A DNA stretch of 64,000 nucleotides from Hyperoplus lanceolatus (GCA_026929865.2 CM049414.1:4737501-4801500); one strand, 5' to 3'; shown: positions 36,296 to 48,823, counted from the stretch's first letter. The notes: generated by a model not told the origin, from the letters alone. Program-made: numbers and translations.

Positions 36296-37157
36296 CTACG
36301 GACTCACACCCAATGTAGATATGTAGTTAGATGCTTCAGAGACGGACCGCAACCACCTTCTCTCGCCGCTCTGGAGAGTAATGCGAAGCCTCGCAGGGAA
36401 GAGGAGAGAGGGACGGAGACCGCGCTGATAAAGCTCAGCCAAGACCTCCCTGTATTCAGCCCGCTGCTTCACGACCTCCGCGCTGTAATCCTCGTAGAAC
36501 CGGAGCTTGTGGCCGTGGTATTCCAGCTCGCCCTGTTTACGTGCCTCTCTCATGATCAAGTCTTTAGTCTGGTATCTGTGGAAGCGGATGATGACAGGTC
36601 ACCAGAGTCACTTGAGGCCGTCTATCACGCGGGCCCGGTTTGGGTGCCAGAGTGCGGTGAGCTCTGTCCAGCTCCGGGGGAGAAGGGAGAGTTTGATCAC
36701 CAAAAACCTCGACGAGAAGCTCGGAGAAAAAGGCGGTGGGGCGAGCACCCTCAAGTGACTCTGGTAAGCCCACAACACGTACATTCTGTCTCCTGCTTCT
36801 CCCTTCCAAATCCGATAGTTTAGATTTCAGCAACTTGTTATCTTCCTGCAGTGAGGAGCACGTAGCCTCAAGTTGCTCCAGGCGTCCGCAAACAGTTTCT
36901 GCATTCTCCTCGAGATCGGTTATACGTTTCCCCTGGCCTGAGACCACGGCCTGGATGTTGTCAAGCTTAGTGTCCATGCTGGCGAACGATGATTTAAACT
37001 CAGCGGCTATGGCTGCTCTATGCTGCTCAAGCAGATCCGGAATGGAAGCCATTGAGCTAGCATTAACATCAATGCTAAGTAACCACGCTGTCTGAGGACA
37101 TATCTGACTCTGCCGAATCTCTTTTTGCGTTTTTCTTTCCTCTAGGCCTTCCTCCAA
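36296..37157 (-). pseudogene. L1 ORF1 protein, one frame break
   Basis: The minus-strand frame from 37,157 contains MASIPDLLEQHRAAIAAEFK, a coiled coil (ITDLEENAETVCGRLEQLEA; LQEDNKLLKSKLSDLEGRSR), the RRM start RQNVRVVGLPESLEG and PPELDRAHRTLAPKPGPRD. It then leaves frame near 36,600. The expected C-terminal domain continues in another frame (VIIRFHRYQTKDLIMREARK; ELEYHGHKLRFYEDYSAEVV; LRPSLLFPARLRITL) to a stop at 36,296. At the break, 36,601-36,617 is an exact inverted copy of 36,749-36,765, which lies in the same ORF. The inverted insertion appears to be the cause. Confidence 0.88.
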
Positions 37158-37364
37158 AACAGTGCCAGTGTTACCGGCAACACAAGCACAACAAAATCGA
37201 TGAAAATAGGGTTTAATCAGTTAGGTCTGAAATAGTTAGTGGGAGCTAGAGAGCGATCGCACCTACCCCATGCTCTGTAACCCGGACGTCCCGACACATG
37301 TACCATTTATAATCTTGTGCAGACTGCCGACAGTATAAAGCACCCGCAAGTATACGTGGTAGTT

Positions 37365-37640
37365 AAATGTGGTTCTGGTGCGATTCTGGAGAATGATTGT
37401 TGTCAAAATCACTTTTTGTCAAAAATCTGTGAATATCTTCTCCAATCCGCTACCTGTATGTACAGTGTGTGCGCTGAAAATAAATTCCATTGTTAATACT
37501 GGCTCTGTAAACTGGTATTTAAACACAGCGACATGCCCGTTTACAGAGGCTAGGCTGCGTATTACCACTGGATTTTGTTTCGGCTTACAAACAGTACTTA
37601 TACGTAGGGGAGCTTTAGGAGATATTCACTGATTTCAACA
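37365..37640 (+). repeat. Partial copy of the repeat at 48,894-49,557
   Basis: Shared colinear words include TCTGGAGAATGATTGTTGTC / TTTGGAGAAGGATTCTTGTC, GTGAATATCT, CAGTGTGTGC(G/T)CTGAAA and ACAGAG(G/C)CTAGGCTG. No clear ends are visible in this copy. Confidence 0.6.
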
Positions 37641-38227
37641 AAAATTGTTGTCAAAAGGTATCTCAAACAGTGGAAATTCAAGTCGATTTTGGCCATTAAG
37701 CTTGAAATCTAAATACACTAACGCTCCCAGCTAAGACATTAAGCATTACAGCCAATCAAAGTTACTGTGATGTGAGTAAAAAGAAAATATACTGCAATGT
37801 CCACTCTCACAGAGCTATAACACTGTCAGATACAAACAACACACTGAGATGTAATAAGAAAAGATTTTAATACTGTTCTCTGTTTAATAATCTCCAACCT
37901 GTGTCAACACGACTATGCAATATTACATGGTCCACTATCGCTGGAAAAAGCATCTTATGAAGCAAACCAGTTCATGTTCAATGATCGTCATGTGTTCAAT
38001 CTAATAAATCCAATGTTATTACCTTGCAGTGCTTTGAGGTGAGGCTGTCTGGCTCCTGGGCTGTGGGGAAGCCAGTTAGGGATCATGACATTGTTGATGC
38101 CATAGCAACTCTTACAGATTGGTAAGGACATCTGTGTGCCAAGAGGTTTGGAAAAAAATGGAACTGAACTTGATCATGTTTCCTTTTGTCATTCTTAGAT
38201 GTCATTGTCTGCATGTTGAAATACTCC
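37641..38227. other. Intergenic, no gene seen
   Basis: No exon or element end recognised. Confidence 0.4.
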
Positions 38228-38508
38228 CTGCGTTCCAAATAACATACTTTTTCTTTTACTACACTACATACTAAAGTACAGAAGAGTTTTAGGGCCACAG
38301 CAGGAGAGAATACAAATCTGATAAGGATGATTTTTTTTCATTATGTCGAGAAATGTCAAGAATAAAGACCAATACTCTAAAGTACAATTGGAGTTGATGT
38401 GGCATCTAGGTATTTTCAGCATATTGCAATTGACATGTATGTATTGGGACATCCTATATATTTTTCTGGCATACTAAATAATAGGGAAGTATGGGGATCG
38501 GAACGTAG
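38228..38508. mobile_element. MITE-like element, family 'CTGCRTTCC', copy 3
   Basis: Ends CTGCGTTCCAAATAACATAC and GTATGGGGATCGGAACGTAG. The terminal regions (CTACACTACATACTAAAGTA; GGCATACTAAATAATAGGGA) match the family, but the interior is shorter (281 bp), so it is an internally deleted or divergent member. Confidence 0.65.
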
Positions 38509-39565
38509 GGACTGTTTCTGCTTGACCAAAAAAACACCCAGCTTGAAGCTCCCACGTACACATAAGTGGTTCTAACATTATCCTCTTTGACCGTCATTAA
38601 AACCTGACGTCGGGGAGCCATGGTGTTTGTCACCTGTCGCCAATGTCAAGCTAATTAGTAGGATGCTCAATGTCATGCTCCAGAGCCCTGCTGAGAACAG
38701 CCACAGCCGCTAATACAGCTGCTCTAATTCAGTGTGAAAGACACTGAAGTGTGATCAAATGTGTTTGATGTGTGATTAAGGCCTTTCTATTCCCAATCCA
38801 TACAATGAATTTGACACTTGATGTCATAACACTGTTCAAGTGTGAGTCATTGTCACGACATGGAACAAATCTAGAACGTAACAAGAAAATGGACATAACC
38901 TTGTCAATTGATTTCAATCTATACAGTCGCAATACAGAAACGCTACACTACACTACATGAATGTATTAATAACCTCAAGTCCAATATGCTTTCAAAAAAT
39001 CATGTCTATCAAAAGTTGTTTCTTTATTCTTATTATATATAAATTACTAACAAATTGTCCAGCACATTTGTAAACTAGTTTTCATTGTATTTGTGTGTCA
39101 TGAAAGCTGAGATTGATTTATCACCATAGATTATATGTTGAAGTAAGGAGAGGCTGGTGACCATGATTATTTTTATTTTTTAAAGTCATAAAACATGTTA
39201 AAGAAGTTAAACTGAGAACAAAATTCTCAAATAGGAGATTTTTCCAGATTAAATGTCTCCTGTCTTTCAATGCCCTTCCTTTGCCTCTTTCCCCCGCCTT
39301 TGGTGCGTCTGTGTTGTTGCGATGAAGGCGGCCTTATCTCTCTCTCAACAATGAGGACTGGAGCAAGCTACAGTATGGGCTGTGAAGAGTGAGTATGGAT
39401 AATGCAATTGACAGAAATTAAAATAAATCCCCTTTGACGTCATGGGCAGGGAGATAGAGGAGGAACGCAGAGGGACTCACACGTTCATAAAACATTCATT
39501 CGGCACGTCATCATCTTGCTGGAAGCAGAGACATGCCGTGAATAAGGATGTCAAAGACAGATCGG
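38509..39565. other. Intergenic, no gene seen
   Basis: No exon or element end recognised. Confidence 0.4.
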
Positions 39566-39912
39566 CTGCGTTCCAATATACTTTCTGCTATTTAGTATAG
39601 TAGAAAAAAGATTTAGGATGTCCCAATTCTTGTGGTCGATTTAGTATGCTTAAAAATACCCGGATGTCTACTAGATCCGGCACGGATTTTTGTGTGGAAA
39701 ACAGCATCCTTTTTGTGCGATTCTGACCCACAATCCAGTGCGCACCGGAAGTGACGTCACATCGACAGAGTCTCTGTATGAAAACCACCGGATATAAAGC
39801 AAGAGGCAAGATCAAGTCACAATGTTACGATGAAATACATGAGTAAAAGTATGTACCAAGTGTAGCACACTGCATCCTAACTAGATTCTTTTTAAGGTCA
39901 GATGTAGTATGT
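39566..39912 (-). mobile_element. MITE-like element, family 'CTGCRTTCC', copy 4 (reversed)
   Basis: It begins CTGCGTTCCAATATACTTTC and runs in the opposite orientation to copies 1 and 2: ATTTAGTATAGTAGAAAAAA, AACAGCATCCTTTTTGTGCG and GCAAGAGGCAAGATCAAG are reverse complements of their interiors. It fades after GATGTAGTATGTGAAG, so the final terminal repeat is missing. Confidence 0.75.
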
Positions 39913-41040
39913 GAAGGTGAATGTTACTGTATTAAGGCTGGAACATTTTGTTGGGCTGGCAGCATGTTTGAGTTAAGCTTGAGTTCAAAGGCATGACGCT
40001 AACAGGATTTAACAACAGGTCACTGGTATTTAGTGAGTCAGTTTGACCGCAGCTGTTTGACCCTTAAAGAGCCTGAGGTCTGGCATGAACCCTACAAATC
40101 AATATTATCCGTTGGTCCATCGATCCATCCAGGTGGTGCTAAAGAAAGGAAAAAAATTCTATGAATCAGAGAACAAGTTGTTATTCCTCAGGTTCCATTG
40201 GTGCTGTATTTTTTAGCTACGCTAGCTGCTAGCACCGATGCCATGGGGATGTCAATGTAGGCTGTTGGTTGGTCAGTCCACCACTTTGGTCCAGACTGAA
40301 ACATCTAAACAACTATTGCAATTACATTTTGTACAGCTTTACTGTAAAATATACTACATGAAAGTAAAACACATACATGATTCCCATATTATGGATTCTA
40401 CAGACTTAGATCATCTCTTAATTTTTAATCTAGCGCCACCATAAGGTCAACATCTGTGGTTCTTCTGAGTAAAATTTAGTAAAAAATTTAGTTAATACCT
40501 GCAAAATGAAAAGCACTCCCACTAGCCTCAGTTGTAGCCTACTTTCTGTGAAGTTCAAAATATCTAGCGCATGTTGAAATGCCCAAACTTAGATGGTGAA
40601 AATTGAGTATGTTAACTTGTTTAAAGTTAGCATTTTGTCCAAAGCTCTAAGCCCATAGTATAAAGCCCCACAGAGCTGTTTTCCTTTTGGCTTTGCGAGC
40701 TGCTTTCTATCTCTCTATTAGATGACCGTTCTTCCCCTGTTGCTCTTGATTTGCACCCTTCCACAGAACTACCAAGAAAGAACCGAATAACTGTCTGAGG
40801 CTTTTTTTCAAATTCAACTGCCAAACTTTAAAAATTTATTTTGGCTTGACAAAATGTTTTATGCTTTGGTGTGTGCAAGAAAAAAACTACACGGAAAGAA
40901 TATGACGGTCAGTAAACATCTGGTATATGGGTGAAAACAGTTGGAGGACTGCTATCAGTCAAAAATCAAACGTGTTTATTCACTCAAATGAAGTCCTTCA
41001 GCGGTTAATGGAGTTTGACAGAAGGCCTCTATGATAAACT
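39913..41040. other. Intergenic, no gene seen
   Basis: No exon or element boundary recognised. Confidence 0.4.
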
Positions 41041-41577
41041 CTATCTATTATCTAGCCACAGGCTGGCTGTCCTTGTCAGCTCGCGGGCTTCTTTACTGGT
41101 ACACCTTCATTTACAAAGCAATTACTGGACTACTCCCCTCATATCTCTGCACATACCTCACTTTTAAATCAAATCCATCATACAGTTTACACTCTCTGGA
41201 CTTTCTTTCCACCTCTGTCCCCAGAACTCGTACTGAGTTTGGGAAGAGGGCTTTTTCATGTACTCTGCTCCCTCCGCCTGGAACACTTTACAAAAAACAC
41301 TCAAATTACAAGAACTCATCACTATGAATGATTTTGGAGAATTTTGGAGTGTGTCAATGTTTCACTGAGTAGCACTTTATCATTGTCTGAAACTGTTCTT
41401 CTTTTTCACCCACTGAAATGTATGTATTTGTCTCTGTTTTCTCATGTCTGTGCTTTCTTCTTGTCTTGTATTGTATTAATTCTAGCTGCTGCCATTTTGG
41501 CCAGGCCTTGCTCGGAAAAGAGGTCATTTGACCTCAAGCAATTTTGCCTGGTTAAATAAAGGTAGAAAAAGAAAAAA
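41041..41577 (+). mobile_element. L2-like LINE 3' end, 5'-truncated
   Basis: The first 290 bp encode the C-terminal tail of a LINE ORF2 of L2/CR1 style: FIYKAITGLLPSYLCTYLTF, then PRTRTEFGKRAFSCTLLPPP. A 3' UTR follows, ending GCCTGGTTAAATAAAGGTAG and A-rich sequence, the usual end of fish L2-type elements (CCATTTTGGCCAGGCCTTGC precedes it). Everything upstream is missing, as expected from incomplete reverse transcription. Confidence 0.8.
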
Positions 41578-42169
41578 AAAATTGTTTCTTTCCTCAGAGA
41601 TATGTCAAGTGCTTTGAGTTATAATGAGTGAGAGAAACGAATGAAAAGTACAGTATGAGGTAGAAATGTATCTCATAATTAAGTATATGCCAATATTAAA
41701 TCCACTTGATGCACTGAAGGGACAATAATTGCAAAAAAAAAAAAATTCAGACATAAGCCCCGGCCATTTCCGGCTTCATATCCGAATACAGATACATACA
41801 GATTATTTTGTTGGTTGAACAGATACAGATAATGACGTCTACGCTGAAAGCAGAGTTACTGTGGTGTCTGACCACCGAGACGATACCTTGATTGCGTCGT
41901 TGGTCTTAAATTTAATTTCAAGTGGCATTAAAAAGGTCTTAAAAAGTCTTAAATTCAACTTGCATTAAGCTGTAGGAACCATGTAATGCCAACAATGACT
42001 CTCACATTACCTTTGAGGACAGGTCTTCTACTCCATGGGATTTTATTCCATCCTCCTATTAAGTTGAGTGCTTTGACTTGTAGGCTATCTCTATATTTAT
42101 TTGGTCCCTGCACTATTCATTCATGCAGGGATTATGTCTTTTCTGAGGTCCAGTTTTTTACACACAAAC
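41578..42169. other. Intergenic, no gene seen
   Basis: No exon or repeat boundary recognised. Confidence 0.4.
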
Positions 42170-42185
42170 ACACACATGCATGCCC

Positions 42186-42279
<94 letters not shown>

Positions 42280-42282
42280 ACA
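42170..42282. repeat. (AC)n microsatellite
   Basis: A core of about 40 uninterrupted AC units preceded by degenerate AC-rich words. Confidence 0.95.
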
Positions 42283-42758
42283 AATCAGAGGAGTAGGGAA
42301 GGAGGGATGGAGCAGCAAGGAGCTTTGCTGGGTTCAGGATGTACCTGTCACCATCATGTTCACCAACAACAGTTAAGCTTTAACTCAAACAAATGTCCGG
42401 CTGACACACAGCGCTCTGATTTCCTGCTCTGTAAAGGGTGTTTTTGATATTACAATACAAATGATTTATATGCATCGTTTGCATTGAAAGTTGCTCAAAT
42501 CAATACATACATCTATATTAACAACCGATCACATGTTTTGTCAAATATATCATCAAAATATCAAGATCGAAATGCTTCAAACAAATACCAGACAGTTTTA
42601 TGGCTTTAGAATTATTACATGACAAAGCTGTCAATCAGCAATTAATGTTATTGCTAAGACGCTGATTGTAACAGCTATATATCAAATCCTTGTATTGCTG
42701 TGTATGGCATACAGTACGTTTTGGAGTCCACTGTGCTCATGAAAATAAAGCCCACGAG

Positions 42759-43075
42759 TACTGTAACATCAGAAAACACATGCAAGAAGACAAAACGCAA
42801 GCAAATTAAGAAAACATCTTCATCAATCTGACAACACATGCCTAAGTGTCCTCTGGAAACACTTACAGGAGCACTTCCGTTGTGTTTCAGCCTATTTGCA
42901 GCGTTTTTCCAATGTGTTTTGTTGTGAACTTTGCTGCGCGTTTTTCCAATGTGTTGTGTTGTGGTCTTTGCTGCATGTTTTCTAAATGCTGCACATGTGT
43001 TGTCAGATTGATGAAGATGTTTTCTTAATTTGCTTGCGTTTTGTCTTCTTGCATGTGTTTTCTGATGTTGCAGTG
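42759..43075. mobile_element. MITE with ~80-bp near-perfect terminal inverted repeats
   Basis: The left arm (from ACTGTAACATCAGAAAACAC to TCTGACAACACATG, about 42,759-42,841) is mirrored by the right arm (CATGTGTTGTCAGA to GTGTTTTCTGATGTTGCAGT, about 42,989-43,075) with very few differences. The middle holds imperfect direct repeats of GCGTTTTTCCAATGTGTT (42,901 and 42,938). The word GAGT flanks both outer ends, a possible 4-bp target duplication. No coding capacity. Such well-preserved arms suggest a young copy. Confidence 0.9.
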
Positions 43076-43618
43076 AGTTCTCAGGGCCACCGCACACGAG
43101 GGATGTGAGAGTGAATCAAAACAGGGAAGTAGTTGGCCAAATAAAATCCAAAAGACGCTTAAAGCTTAAGAGAGAAAATGCAAATTCACCACAAGCAACC
43201 CCTTTAACGTGCATACACGTTATGTATGCTATACACTGCACTAATCGGATTTGATATAGCATTTCGATCTTGATATTGTGATGATATATTTCACGAGACA
43301 TTGCATTGTAGATAAATGAATGAGCTCAATGCACAGTGCATTCTGTATAAATAGTCTGCCTTACCTGAGTTAACTTACTTCTTTACATTGTGGTGTGGAA
43401 GTGTAGGTGAGAGCTCCCTTCAGGCAACCTTGACAGAGGCAGGGGTGTGCCTGATAATATATGCCGACACATCGGTGACATGGCAAATGAGAGCAGGTGA
43501 TGTTTCTGGAGTGGACTTTCTGCAGTGGAAAGTGAAGCCTTCTGGGATTTCTTATAAATCATTCATAGAGGTGATGGAGGAGAATATAATGCTGAAAAAA
43601 TATCATGGATGCCTTGTT

Positions 43619-43626
<8 letters not shown>
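43076..43626. other. Intergenic, no gene seen
   Basis: A 90-codon open frame at 43,388-43,660 has no recognised domain and runs into the following AT repeat. I do not call it a gene. Confidence 0.4.
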
Positions 43627-43649
<23 letters not shown>

Positions 43650-43650
43650 T
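43627..43650. repeat. (TA)n microsatellite
   Basis: About 12 uninterrupted TA units. Confidence 0.95.
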
Positions 43651-44061
43651 ATTTATTTAATTGAAATAAAATGAAGGTAGATAGAAAGATGTCACATTTA
43701 AGGCTGGCTTTTTGTCTTGGATTTTTCAACTCTCCTGCTACAATCAAACTCTGACAGAATTATGTTACCAAGGACTTGACTTGCTATGTGTGTACCCTTT
43801 AATCACAGAAGATGATATATGAGGCTGTTATCACCGAAGATGAGGCATGACCCTCTGAGTTAGCCTGAGCCACCTCTTTGAGCTGTTACTGCTTTTACTT
43901 TAGTTCAAGTATATAGTATGTTCCTGTATAGTGCATTCAGGTTATTGGGTAGAAATGACATATGACTCCAAGGAGAGTGCAGTAATGGATAGGACAGAGC
44001 AGTGTCTGTCCAAATGATTTACAGCCCAAAAGTTCTAGGCTACACCTTTAAATCTACCGCT
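43651..44061. other. Intergenic, no gene seen
   Basis: No exon or repeat boundary recognised. Confidence 0.4.
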
Positions 44062-44188
44062 GTTTGTGTGTCTGTGTGTGTGTGTGTGTGTGTGTCTAGT
44101 GAGTGTGCATTTGTCTGTGTGTGTTGTGTGTGTGTGTGTGAGCGTGCGTGTTTGTGTGTGTGTGTGTGTGTGTGTTTGTTTGTTTGTG
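44062..44188. repeat. Compound (GT)n microsatellite
   Basis: Three GT blocks separated by CTAGTGAGTGTGCATTTGTC and AGCGTGCGTGTT-type interruptions. Confidence 0.95.
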
Positions 44189-46062
44189 TGCAGTATAGGG
44201 GAGACAGAAATTTGATGGATACCATTGCATCATCATGGTGTGCTCAAGATATACCCGTCTCAGTAACTTTTGCAGAGTGGCGATGCATACTGATTGGAAT
44301 TGATAGAAACTGATCCTCCAGTGCCTTGCCTTGCAGCATTCAGTGCATCACAAACAGCTGAGATGTCTTGTGTGGTGTTAGTGTGTGGGGAATTGTAGCA
44401 TAAAAGGACAGTATTGGAAAGATGTAGATTTACCGTGTGTGTCAACAACAATTGATCCATCTGCCAACTATCACCTGGCCTGATTTCTTGATTGTGTGTC
44501 TAAATTGACAAAAGCATCTTCCTCTGTGATTGTGTTATAAAAAAGAAAGAACAGTTTGTTTCTCCTGCCATAAAATATATGGGTCAAAATGTAGTGACTT
44601 ATCAGGAATCCCCTCGGATTTAGCTGTTAATTAAATTTGACTTTTGGCATCAGGTATCACAGTTTAATTAGCTATTAGATTTATGCAGATGCAAAAAAAA
44701 TCTAAATTAAAAGGACATTCACTGCATGCAAAATTAGAGGACTTTTTTTGGTCATTTTACAGGTCTGTTAGGTTTCTTCATTTCATGGACATTCGCTCCT
44801 TAGTTACACACGACTGGTCCCTACAATGCTGGCAGTCAGCCCCTCAACCGAAGGTCCTGCATTGCTAATCAAGAGACCGAGAGCCGGGTAAATCAATTTG
44901 AACTCCATGTTATGCTTGTGAGCTCTAATCAATGTGTGTAAAGGAGAGAAAGGAGGCGAAACAAGTTCCACCCTCATTCCCCCTCCTTCTCAAACCCTCC
45001 CCGCCCGTCTGTCCTGCATGCCCCATGCACTGTCCCATCACTCAGCCTCTTGCTTTTAGCTCCATGTCAATATGTCAGTGGAAAAAGCCACTTAACATCA
45101 TGACAAATGTTATTCTGCCTTTTTTTCGCATAATGAATAATTCAGCAAGATGACCGTTTTCTTAAAATGCAGAGTTTTATTTTCATTAGTAAGATGAAGT
45201 GAATTTCAAAAGGCTGCATCATCAGAATGAGGTCAAAATGATTAGATTGCCTTTGCAGCAGCTGGCTTCATTTTTTGAGTAAAAGGTCCCTCGATAAAAA
45301 AGGAGGTAAAGGGCTAGGATGACATGTCAGAAAGAAACCACAAATGTCCCTGAAAGCAAAGGCAGTGTTGTTTTAAAAAAAAATCTGAATTACATTTATT
45401 TTTACAAATATGAAGTTGAATAATGTGAGGTTTAAATCATAAGCAAAATAACACACTCATGTTCATTCCATGATGCTAATGAGTTCTTCTGTTATCAACT
45501 TGGTCTGGTATAGCCAGTAGCTTATGCTAGCTAATGTTAGCAATCTTTAGATAACTCCTACTGCATAAGTGACAATTATATTATAGCTACCAGTTATAGC
45601 CACAATGATCGTACTAAAAATGCCTAAAGGTTAGTTTAAAGCAGGTGTGATTTCTAATTAAGTTTTAAAAAACAAACACAAATCAACAGCTATTGATCAT
45701 GAGCAGAGGCCTGCAGGTCTCTGTTCCTGGGAACAGTCAGAGGTAAAACCAATTCATCAAACACAACATTCAAGAAACACTGTGTAGCAGTTATATTTGT
45801 ATTCATCATGGTAACTCAGTGAGTGCATTGATTAAGTGATGTATGATAAATGTCTGCACTGGGGTCAAATGAATCATTAAGTCTCTCTCCGCACAGTTAG
45901 CAATAGAAAGAACTGAACATGTGAAGTATACTAAAACTTTTTTTTCAGGAGATGATTTGCCGAAAAAAAGGAGGAAAGAATAGATGTCCATTCTTCCTTC
46001 AAACTTTGTAATGAATATAACACTAATTATATACATATGTTTTGGAATAACTTGGCATCTCT
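44189..46062. other. Intergenic, no gene seen
   Basis: No coding exon, RNA gene or element boundary recognised. Confidence 0.4.
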
Positions 46063-46305
46063 TTAAAGGTGCTACGAGGAACTTTTGAATATTTCTGAAA
46101 CAGTCAATTTTTTCCTTTGATGATCATAAATTACATGTGACTAGACCATCAGTGCAAATAATGCTATTTTTAGTTATTCTTAATGCCTTTGTCATGGATA
46201 CGCTTACCCAGGAACTACAGCCGGCGTAGTAAAAACACTACAGCTTTTGTCCAAAGGGGGGTGCAAGAAAGAACCCAAACTGAAAGTTCCTCGGAGCACC
46301 TTTAA
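46063..46305. mobile_element. TTTAAAGGTGC-ended MITE, copy 1
   Basis: Ends TTTAAAGGTGCTACGAGGAA and TTCCTCGGAGCACCTTTAAA are inverses over about 20 bp. The interior (ACATGTGACTAGACCATCAG; GCAAATAATGCTATTTTTA) matches, in reverse, the copy in intron 3 of the FReD gene at 56,289-56,520. 243 bp, no coding capacity. Confidence 0.88.
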
Positions 46306-47943
46306 ATGCATTACATTTCTAGCCATGGGGTGCCAGATTACAAACCCATCTGGTTAGCCAACGGTTAGCAGACTTTCTCTTGATTCATTCTGCTCTATTT
46401 GTTACTTGAAGTTACTTTTTCAGGCTTCAATGCCCTCTGTTACCCACAGCACATTATATTACCTTCTTGCTTTGTAATTCATTGGAGTTATTTGTTGTTT
46501 GCATCATTTCTCTGGAGCAGCTCAGAGGGGAATCTCATTATCATGGCTGTCAAGGCCAGCAGGTAATTAAGTTGAGACATTGTGCCACCATGTGGCCTCG
46601 ACCGCGCGGTTTCTCCCACATGCATTCAGCAGGAACCATCAGGCACAGCCATACAGTCTATGGGCACAACGGCAAAAAAACTACACGAAAAAATACACCT
46701 GAGAGTTTAGATGTGGAATTCAGTTTGTATGGGTTCACAAGTAAAACACACTGCCCTGTCTTCTGCATTATGTGCTGTATCATTTGAGAGCAGGATACTG
46801 TTTGTATCTGTATAGGGCCTCTTCAAGGGCAGAGTGCAGTGTGTGAGTGTTGTCTCAGGCACTGTTGAAAATGACATAATAATACATATTTTTTTATTTG
46901 ACAGGGTACTGATTAGCTGTGACATGATATTTGTGTAAAAACAAATAATTTAGCTTTCTTCATCAGCAGTTTTTTTCTTTTTGTTTACAAGAATGAGACC
47001 ATGTGCGTCGAGCCACAGTCAGGGGCATGGAGATGTGAAGAGCGGCTTGGCTTCTGTAATAGGATCAACACCCTTTGCAAGTCCCACTCCCATCAGCCCT
47101 CATTACCACTGGCTTTGAGAAGGATTATTCTGCCTGTTGGTGATGCTTATTCACTGTAGCCGCTGTTGTCGTTTTATGCTGATTCATGACATACAGTATA
47201 TATACTTCTGAGCCATGAGTCTGTTCCTTCTCTATTTAAGTTTACAAAATGTGACCCTCTAACTTCTATGTTCTCCATGACATCTCTATCTCGTAATCAC
47301 ATTACATGTTTAGGAAAATGTAAAAGAAAAAGAAAAATATGAATTTACAAAATATTTAACAATGAAATTTAATTTAGAACCTGTTGCCAGTATTTGAGGT
47401 AATTGATGAAGGCAAAAAAAAAAAAAATAGCTTTTTGCTTTTAAAAAAAAATGTTTACCAATCATTTTATTTCTCTGTTTATCTCCCTCACTCTATCCCT
47501 CAGCCAGTGTGAATCCTCTTAGAGGTGGATTATGGGACTAAGATGTCTGCACTGAGAGAGAGAGGGAGAGAGACACAGAGATACAGAGAGAGAATGGTCA
47601 TGAGCGTGAGGCACACAGAGTGAAAAAGCAGAAGAGAAGGACTAGAAGAAAATGGAGAGGACCCCTCGGCCTGAAGTGGGCAGGGACTGGGGTAGGATAT
47701 GGTCTTTAACTGGGGTGAGTACAGCGCAGTACATCTACTAGTGCTACAAGTTCTCTTACTCTATAGTAAAAGTAACAAAGAAAATCTATTTGCTGCCAAG
47801 GACAATATCACGTTGTATGTTACCTGAGCATGGGAGAGACTTAGGAACTTCAATCTTTAAAAACTTTTATTTTTCTTTATAATGAAGTTTAAAAACCTCA
47901 GCTTGGCTTCGAGAGCGGGTGACGCATGCAAGTTTGTCTGTTT
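46306..47943. other. Intergenic, no gene seen
   Basis: A GA-rich stretch lies near 47,555-47,593. No exon is recognised; any 5' non-coding exon or promoter of the downstream FReD gene would be expected near the end of this stretch or after it, but I cannot place one. Confidence 0.4.
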
Positions 47944-48125
<182 letters not shown>

Positions 48126-48676
48126 CTGGCGTGTGCTTGTACAACCATTTTTGTGAGAAACCAAGTTGATTATAGACCTCAGGAGTGAGGATATTTTTGG
48201 AAGTGGAGGACATTTTGTCTGCTCATCACTTTGGGACAGACCCTCAAATGGCTGTTTGAGGTTCAAGACTATGTTTTACATTTTTTTGTTAGAAATAGGT
48301 TTAGGTTAGTGTGAGTGTAGTAGTTGGGGTAATTAGTTTTGATGGCAAGGGGCTAGGGAAGGCATTTTGTGTGTGTTTGTTTGCGTGTTGAGTTATTGAG
48401 GACAGGCTACAGTAATGTGATAGACTGATGGGATCACCTAGCTCCTAATTGGTCTCACTATCCTAAGTAAGTGTATGTTCTATTAGTTTCACTGAGACAA
48501 AGCACATGACTTGTGTGTCTTGATGGCTCTATTCTAGGAGCATAATACAGTAACGCCTTCATGTGTCCCCATGTAGGAAGAGCCAGCACTGCCTCACATG
48601 GTGAAGCACACACCCCCTTGTCCTATTCCCGCTCTCACTGACAAGGCAGGAGCAGAATAACTGGACGGCAGCAGTG

Positions 48677-48823
48677 ATGTCTCTGCGTGTCTTGAACAAG
48701 CCTCCCGGGTGCTGGGTGTGCTCGGCTCTCTGTCTCCTCATTGTGTTGCATCCAGAGGTCAAAGCATACAACCTGAACACTACCACTGGGGGTGGAACCC
48801 AGTGTGGGGAGTACAGTAACCAG
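48677..48823 (+). CDS. FReD gene exon 1 (signal peptide)
   Basis: Start ATG at 48,677; 49 codons from [12 protein letters not shown] to CGEYSNQ, with donor CAG|GTATTT, phase 0. This ATG is chosen because it begins a good signal peptide and the frame joins exon 2. Confidence 0.85.

Larger units (their letters stand above)
31454..37310 (-). mobile_element. Near full-length L1-type LINE with 18-bp target duplication
   Basis: The element occupies 31,472-37,292 (5,821 bp) on the minus strand between GACACATGTATCATTTAT (31,454-31,471) and GACACATGTACCATTTAT (37,293-37,310), an 18-bp duplication with one mismatch. Order on its own strand: 5' region, ORF1 (about 37,157-36,296), spacer, ORF2 (35,621-31,702) and an A-rich 3' end near 31,480-31,660. 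ORF2 carries the L1-type endonuclease and a YADD reverse transcriptase. Three stops, one ORF1 frame break and one MITE insertion inactivate it. The small number of lesions and the well-kept duplication suggest a young copy. Confidence 0.92.

Noticed and set aside
43388-43660. 90-codon frame that might be an exon
   Set aside because: No family is recognised, it runs into a TA repeat and no matching neighbour exon was found.
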